Assembly: GCA_035249465.1 (NCBI GenBank)
Contig: DATFGL010000129.1
Span: 1 to 7,974, forward strand
DNA: 7,974 bases
Origin: 66-474 sp035249465
GTDB taxonomy: Bacteria; Pseudomonadota; Gammaproteobacteria; Xanthomonadales; Rhodanobacteraceae
Direction of reading: 5' to 3'
Shown here piece after piece: positions 5,599 through 7,974 of this stretch. Every line of letters begins with the position of its first letter. The first letter of the stretch is position 1. The notes under the pieces were generated by a model. That model was given only the letters and a program-made list of their open reading frames with translations. It did not search any database and had not been told where the DNA came from. The position numbers and the translations under genes are program-made.

Positions 5599-5715
5599 GA
5601 TGTTTTCCTCGCGCCGGACCGGCGCTGCCGTGACTGAAGATGCGTGGCTGCGCGCACCGGATGCGGGCGGCCGCCAACGGGTGACATCGCGCACGTGACT
5701 CCGATGCGTGGTGGG

Positions 5716-5741
5716 TGACTAATGTATACTTCCATTAGTCA
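5716..5741. promoter_or_regulatory. Perfect 9-bp inverted repeat, candidate operator over a -10-like element
   Basis: TGACTAATG (5716-5724) and CATTAGTCA (5733-5741) are exact inverted copies separated by 8 bp, giving a 26-bp dyad in the divergent spacer. The spacer begins with TATACT (5725-5730), a good -10 hexamer for the plus strand, 50 bp before the CGNR gene; no convincing -35 is visible 16-18 bp upstream. The site is AT-rich within GC-rich surroundings. A dimeric repressor bound here would block plus-strand initiation and might also affect the minus-strand DJ-1 gene. The geometry resembles TetR- or MarR-type operators, but the only regulator gene in the window is the CGNR protein. Confidence 0.65.
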
Positions 5742-5780
5742 AGCGTCCAGCTTGCGCATCGCGAAGAGTTTGCAGCGCCA

Positions 5781-6347
5781 ATGAAATCCCGCTTCCCGTT
5801 GCTCGATGAACCGCTCGCCCTGGACTTGGTAAACACGCGAATACGGCGTGATGGCACCGAGGTCGATCTGCTGGATTCACCAGTCGCATTGTTGGCGTGG
5901 CTGCGGGCCGAGCGTGGGCGGCTCGCGTGGTTGGGCGCCATAGACGCGGCCGACCTGGCGACCGTGAGAGCACTGCGGGACGCGATTGACCGCTTGCTGC
6001 GGGCCCGCCGCGGGCACGTCAGGCCCGCGCGTGCTGACGTTGACCGGGTGGACCACGCGCTGGCTTCGGGGCCGGCGTTGGCACAACTGGGCTGGGGTGC
6101 AACCGGCCCTGTCCTGAAGCCGCTGCCGGCGCCTGCACGCCGGTGCATGCTCCTGCACACGCTGGCCCGTGATGCGCTCATGCTGTTGACGGGTCCTTGC
6201 GCCGATCAGGTACGTGAATGCGCGCACCCGGACTGCAGGTTGCAGTTCGTGGCACGCAACCCGCGGCGGCAATGGTGTTCCGATCAGCTGTGCGGCAACC
6301 GCGCGCGGGTCGCCAAGCACTATCGGCGCCACCACCAGGCCATTTGA
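5781..6347 (+). CDS. CGNR zinc-finger transcriptional regulator with ABATE-like N-terminus
   Basis: A 188-residue protein. The N-terminus carries PLALDLVNT (11-19), the hallmark of the ABATE (putative stress-responsive, ligand-binding) domain, followed by a helical region to about residue 140. The C-terminus is a CGNR zinc finger: C147 and C152 in ECAHPDC, C166 and C171 in WCSDQLCGNR, then a basic tail RVAKHYRRHH expected to contact DNA. Proteins of this architecture are annotated as transcriptional regulators, often beside transporters or detoxification enzymes; ligands are mostly unknown. No strong Shine-Dalgarno sequence is seen; the ATG is chosen because the family N-terminus begins right there. 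The stop codon TGA shares its A with the ATG of the downstream transporter (TGATG), indicating translational coupling. Autoregulation through the dyad at 5716-5741 is an inference. Confidence 0.88.
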   Translation: MKSRFPLLDEPLALDLVNTRIRRDGTEVDLLDSPVALLAWLRAERGRLAWLGAIDAADLATVRALRDAIDRLLRARRGHVRPARADVDRVDHALASGPALAQLGWGATGPVLKPLPAPARRCMLLHTLARDALMLLTGPCADQVRECAHPDCRLQFVARNPRRQWCSDQLCGNRARVAKHYRRHHQAI

Positions 6348-7591
6348 TGGCAGCACTGTCGTATTCGTCGCGACCGGCCGGGGAAACCGCGCCGCGCTGG
6401 ATGTTGCCGGTCATCTGCAGCGCGGCGTTTCTGGTGTTCGCGCAGACTTTCATGGTCGCGCCGCTCATCCCGCGACTGGCCGACGTGTTCCACAGCCCGG
6501 TTGGCTGGATTGGCCTGGCCATTCCGGCCTACGTCGTCCCGCAGGGGCTGTCGATTCTTTTCGCGGGGCCGTTGTCGGACCGGCTGGGACGGCGCCGCGT
6601 GATCCTTGGGGCGCTGTCGGCGTTTTGTCTGGTCACGGCTGCGACGGCGACTGCCCAGCGCGTGGACACATTCATCGGCTGGCGCGTCTTGACAGGTATC
6701 GTGGCGGCCGGAATCGTACCGATCGGATTGACGCTGATCGGCGACGTAATCCCCTACCGGCGCCGGGGGCGTGCGGTCGGCTGGCTGTTCGGTTCCATCG
6801 CGGGCGGCACAGCGGCCGGCGCCGCGGTCGGCGCGTTACTGGAGCCCGTACTCGGCTGGCGTGGCCTGTTCCTCGTGGTCGCGGGGCTGTGCGCCGCGGT
6901 CGTGGCGGGAGCCATCGGGACAGCCGCGTTCCCACGTGGCACGCGCCCGGACGCTGCACCGCCTTGGTCCGCGGTGACGCGTGGCTACGTGAACCTTCTG
7001 GCGCAGGCGCGCGCACGGCGTACCTACACCTACGTTCTGCTCAACGCGATCCTGCAATCCGGCGTGTTCACCTGGCTGGGGGTTTACCTGCACGGCCGTT
7101 TCGGCCTGGATGAAACGCACATCGGGCTGGTGTTGCTGGGTTATGGCGTGCCGGGCCTGTTGTTCGGACCCGTGATCGGCAAGCTAGCGGACCGCTACGG
7201 TCGTGCGCGGATCATCCCCGCGGGTGTCGCACTGACCGGCGCGTGCGCGCTGGCGTTGATGCCCACGCTGCCACTGGCCGCCGTGCAGGCAGCCATCATC
7301 CTGCTGTCGTTGGGGTTTGATTTGACGCAGCCGTTGCTGGCCGGCATTGCCACCGACCTCAAGGGCGCCAAGGGGCAGGCCGTCGCGCTGATGGCGTTTT
7401 CCCTGTTCACCGGTTTTGGCCTCGGCAGTTTGCTGTTCCAGGCCGTACTGGGCTTTGGGTTTCCGGGCGCTCTCGGCCTGTTTGGCAGCGTCGCGTTCCT
7501 CGCCGCCGCCGTTGCAGTTGCATTGTTTCGATCGGAGCGGCCCGGCGCCAAGGCGCCGCCGCCGTTGCCTCCGAGCGCGGTCCGGCGTTGA
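6347..7591 (+). CDS. Major facilitator superfamily transporter, probable drug/metabolite efflux (DHA1-like)
   Basis: A 414-residue inner-membrane protein with about twelve predicted helices (roughly 19-40, 54-73, 85-103, 109-133, 144-164, 171-192, then 227-249, 257-278, 288-306, 310-335, 344-368, 373-394) and a longer hydrophilic loop at 193-226 between the halves. The MFS motif A, GPLSDRLGRRR, is at 74-84 after helix 2, and its degenerate copy GKLADRYGRAR is at 278-288. A proton-coupled exporter of the DHA1 type is the likely class; the substrate is unknown. ATG 6347 overlaps the CGNR stop by one base; the frame is open upstream inside the CGNR gene, but that part is antisense-like sequence without membrane character. 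The tight coupling to a regulator fits inducible efflux. The C-terminal tail is short and proline-rich. The gene converges on fdxA. Confidence 0.9.
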   Translation: MAALSYSSRPAGETAPRWMLPVICSAAFLVFAQTFMVAPLIPRLADVFHSPVGWIGLAIPAYVVPQGLSILFAGPLSDRLGRRRVILGALSAFCLVTAATATAQRVDTFIGWRVLTGIVAAGIVPIGLTLIGDVIPYRRRGRAVGWLFGSIAGGTAAGAAVGALLEPVLGWRGLFLVVAGLCAAVVAGAIGTAAFPRGTRPDAAPPWSAVTRGYVNLLAQARARRTYTYVLLNAILQSGVFTWLGVYLHGRFGLDETHIGLVLLGYGVPGLLFGPVIGKLADRYGRARIIPAGVALTGACALALMPTLPLAAVQAAIILLSLGFDLTQPLLAGIATDLKGAKGQAVALMAFSLFTGFGLGSLLFQAVLGFGFPGALGLFGSVAFLAAAVAVALFRSERPGAKAPPPLPPSAVRR

Positions 7592-7640
7592 GGCTGACGC
7601 GCCGCCATCGCGCCATGGCAATCACCCAAGATGCAGGTTT

Positions 7641-7661
7641 GAGAGCAGGAACGTCGCTCTC
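7641..7661. terminator. Hairpin between convergent MFS and fdxA genes
   Basis: GAGAGC (7641-7646) and GCTCTC (7656-7661) form a 6-bp stem with a 9-base loop in the 86-bp convergent gap. No T-run follows on either strand, so intrinsic termination is uncertain; the call rests on location. Confidence 0.3.
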
Positions 7662-7677
7662 GGGCGGAGTTCGCGTG

Positions 7678-7974
7678 TCAGCGTTCCAGCAGCGGCAACT
7701 TGTCGGTCTTGCCGTCCCACTCCTTCGCGTCGGGCGGCGCGTCCTTGCGTTCGGTCAGCACCGGCCAGATTTTCGCCAGCTCCGCGTTCAACGCGATGTA
7801 GCCTTCCTGCCCGGCGGGCACATCGTCCTCGGGGAAGATCGCGCGCGCAGGACATTCCGGCTCGCACAACGTGCAGTCGATGCACTCGTCCGGATCGATC
7901 GCCAGGAAGTTGGGGCCCTCGTGGAAGCAATCGACGGGGCACACCTCCACGCAGTCGGTGTACTTGCACTTCAC
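7678..7974 (-). CDS. fdxA: 7Fe ferredoxin ([3Fe-4S][4Fe-4S]), lacking its first codons
   Basis: The 98 codons in the window lack the N-terminus of the gene, which continues past the right edge. The first in-window codon is GTG and reads as an internal valine of the CVKCKYTDC motif; about nine codons, including one cluster cysteine, should be missing. The sequence KCKYTDCVEVCPVDCFHEG followed by DECIDCTLCEPECP gives the cysteines of an Azotobacter FdI-type ferredoxin: in-window C8 and C41 match [3Fe-4S] ligands C16 and C49, and C12, C31, C34, C37 match [4Fe-4S] ligands C20, C39, C42, C45. The C-terminal extension ending KLPLLER is typical of FdxA (about 107 residues). It is a small cytoplasmic electron carrier; its partner is not evident here. 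It converges with the MFS gene. Confidence 0.95.
   Translation of the reverse strand: MKCKYTDCVEVCPVDCFHEGPNFLAIDPDECIDCTLCEPECPARAIFPEDDVPAGQEGYIALNAELAKIWPVLTERKDAPPDAKEWDGKTDKLPLLER

Noticed and set aside
5599..5694. Extended N-terminus of the DJ-1 protein
   Set aside because: The 32 extra residues lack family similarity, and ATG 5598 has GAGGA at proper spacing.
7195..7629. 144-codon open frame on the minus strand opposite the end of the MFS gene
   Set aside because: Antisense shadow with biased Ala/Arg/Asn composition and no domain; the MFS reading frame is continuous across it.
7972..7974. GTG at the right edge as start of fdxA
   Set aside because: It encodes the valine in the conserved CVKCKYTDC motif; the true start and one cluster cysteine lie outside the window.

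Overview
This is a GC-rich (roughly two-thirds G+C), densely coded chromosomal window from a gammaproteobacterium, most likely of the order Xanthomonadales/Lysobacterales. The reasons are the conserved block bcp-gcvR-<>-dapA-bamC, known from E. coli and other gammaproteobacteria, the xanthomonad-like protein sequences, and interspersed REP-like repeats. Family and genus cannot be fixed from the sequence. There are nine protein-coding genes, two of them cut by the window edges. No rRNA, tRNA, CRISPR, transposase or phage gene was seen.

Layout. Positions 1-116 (minus) hold the first 38 codons of thiD (thiamine pyrimidine kinase). Positions 130-256 hold two REP-like hairpin units arranged head to head. 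Positions 301-2864 (minus) form a probable transcription unit gcvR -> bcp -> phoH-like. It encodes an ACT-domain regulator of the glycine cleavage system type, a peroxiredoxin of the Bcp/PrxQ family, and a PIN-PhoH ATPase. A second, unrelated short repeat separates gcvR from bcp, and a G-quadruplex motif lies between bcp and phoH. Divergently, 3108-4778 (plus) carries dapA (first committed step of lysine/diaminopimelate synthesis) and a short BamC-like outer-membrane lipoprotein. Between them lies a 180-bp gap rich in stem-loops.

The right half looks like a small accessory module: a DJ-1/PfpI protein (4966-5598, minus), then divergently a CGNR zinc-finger regulator (5781-6347) overlapping by one base with an MFS transporter (6347-7591). 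The divergent spacer has a perfect 9-bp inverted repeat around a -10-like hexamer, a strong candidate operator. The plausible reading is a regulator-controlled efflux/detoxification cassette with an unknown inducer. The window ends in a convergent 7Fe ferredoxin gene (fdxA, 7678-7974, minus) missing its first codons.

Most of the window is conserved housekeeping. The parts worth a second look are the CGNR/MFS/DJ-1 cassette with its operator, the shortened BamC, the apparently leaderless gcvR promoter, the Bcp without a usual resolving cysteine, and the head-to-head REP pair upstream of thiD.
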